DNA from: an uncultured Collinsella sp. | GTDB taxonomy: Bacteria; Actinomycetota; Coriobacteriia; Coriobacteriales; Coriobacteriaceae | Assembly (NCBI GenBank): GCA_958447445.1 | Contig: CAUDAE010000104.1 | Span: 1-6,767, forward strand | Reading direction: 5' to 3' | Length of the DNA stretch: 6,767 nt | Part shown: one piece after another, positions 6,478 through 6,767 of the stretch | Layout of the letters: each line of letters opens with the position of its first letter | Position numbering within the stretch: position 1 is the stretch's first letter | Made by a program: the position numbers and the translations under genes | Notes under the pieces: model-generated | What the model was told of the DNA's origin: nothing | The model's database searches: none | The model's input: the letters and a program-made list of their open reading frames with translations, nothing else

Positions 6478-6750
6478 TTAGGCCGAGCATCTCGGTTTGC
6501 CGAGTTTATCACGCGTAACCGAAACATCCTTGCGACCCACGCCTTGACTAAAACCCGTGCCGAGAGCTTTAAGTACCGCCTCGCGCGAAGCAAAGCGGCT
6601 CGCATAGTGAGCAGCGGGACGCGATGATGCATCGCAATACGCACGCTCTTCTTCGGTAAACACACGCCGAGCAAACGACGGCGTCTTTTCAAGAATTGAT
6701 TTCATGCGGGAAATCTCGACGATATCAACGCCGATACCAGCTTCAGCCAT
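6478..6750 (-). CDS. acpS: Holo-[acyl-carrier-protein] synthase, C-terminally shortened (possibly inactive)
   Basis: A 90-residue protein matching the N-terminal three quarters of AcpS, which moves 4'-phosphopantetheine from CoA to a serine of acyl carrier protein for fatty acid synthesis. Visible marks are GIGVDIVEISRM near the start (magnesium-binding Asp), FARRVFTEEERAYC, and FASREAVLKALGTGF with the second metal ligand Glu; the usual Lys before that Glu is Arg here. The protein ends at DKLGKPRCSA, whereas family members of about 120 residues continue for roughly 30 more, including the strand motif like HVSISHT..YA.A. That part is found in none of the three minus-strand frames that follow. 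ATG at 6750 is chosen because GGAGGTGA lies just upstream; an in-frame ATG at 6762 overlaps that site. AcpS normally works as a trimer built partly from its C-terminal strands, so this product may be nonfunctional unless the sequence is in error. See the following short frame for the likely displaced tail. Confidence 0.8.
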   Translation of the reverse strand: MAEAGIGVDIVEISRMKSILEKTPSFARRVFTEEERAYCDASSRPAAHYASRFASREAVLKALGTGFSQGVGRKDVSVTRDKLGKPRCSA

Positions 6751-6752
6751 GT

Positions 6753-6760
6753 TCACCTCC
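6753..6760 (-). promoter_or_regulatory. Strong Shine-Dalgarno of acpS
   Basis: GGAGGTGA on the minus strand, two bases before the ATG at 6750 when counted from its 3' end (about six from the GGAGG core). It is a near-perfect anti-16S match and fixes 6750 as the start, since the alternative ATG at 6762 lies just upstream of it and would lack its own site. Confidence 0.8.
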
Positions 6761-6767
6761 ATATCGC

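Noticed and set aside
6478..6500. Programmed frameshift that restores full-length AcpS
   Set aside because: Shifting frame would join the tail but cannot supply the missing C-terminal strand motif, which is absent from all three frames, and no slippery heptamer followed by strong structure is evident.
6330..6692. Full 120-codon minus-strand frame overlapping acpS
   Set aside because: Its first two thirds translate as an Arg-rich out-of-frame version of acpS. Only the final part, from about 6485 down, looks like real coding sequence.
1..6767. A novel defence, mobile or CRISPR-type system
   Set aside because: Every gene except the short frame belongs to a known housekeeping family. There are no transposase, integrase, repeat-spacer or toxin-antitoxin signs.

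Overview
The window is one densely packed block of housekeeping genes, all on the minus strand. Read in transcription order (high to low coordinates) they are acpS, a short 43-codon frame, nnr, alr, a family 4 uracil-DNA glycosylase, tsaE, and a single long gene joining tsaB, rimI and tsaD. Intergenic gaps run from 0 to about 16 bases and tsaE overlaps the next gene by 14 bases, so the block reads as one operon. No promoter or terminator is visible; the promoter presumably lies beyond base 6767.

The order acpS-nnr-alr-tsaE-tsaB-rimI-tsaD is, from memory, close to the conserved actinobacterial arrangement (in Mycobacterium tuberculosis alr, tsaE, tsaB, rimI and gcp/tsaD follow one another). 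Fusion of the last three genes, the fairly high GC content and the protein style suggest an intestinal Coriobacteriia member, with Collinsella or a relative as best guess. This assignment is inference, not a database result.

Region by region: 6330-6767 holds acpS, which stops about 30 residues before the usual family end and lacks the C-terminal beta-strand motif. The frame after it looks like a detached tail of the same protein. 4713-6329 holds the bifunctional NAD(P)HX repair enzyme, 3565-4710 alanine racemase (D-alanine for peptidoglycan), 2936-3556 a DNA-repair glycosylase with four cysteines placed to hold an iron-sulfur cluster, 2417-2923 the TsaE ATPase, and 46-2430 the TsaB-RimI-TsaD protein. 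Bases 1-45 are a GC-rich stretch with no recognised gene.

Functionally, TsaE, TsaB and TsaD act together to place N6-threonylcarbamoyl on A37 of ANN-decoding tRNAs, and RimI acetylates ribosomal protein S18; these serve translation. The other genes serve acyl-carrier activation, cofactor repair, cell wall and DNA repair. I see no mobile element, CRISPR array, tRNA, rRNA or defence system. The two points worth follow-up are the three-domain fusion and the disrupted acpS.
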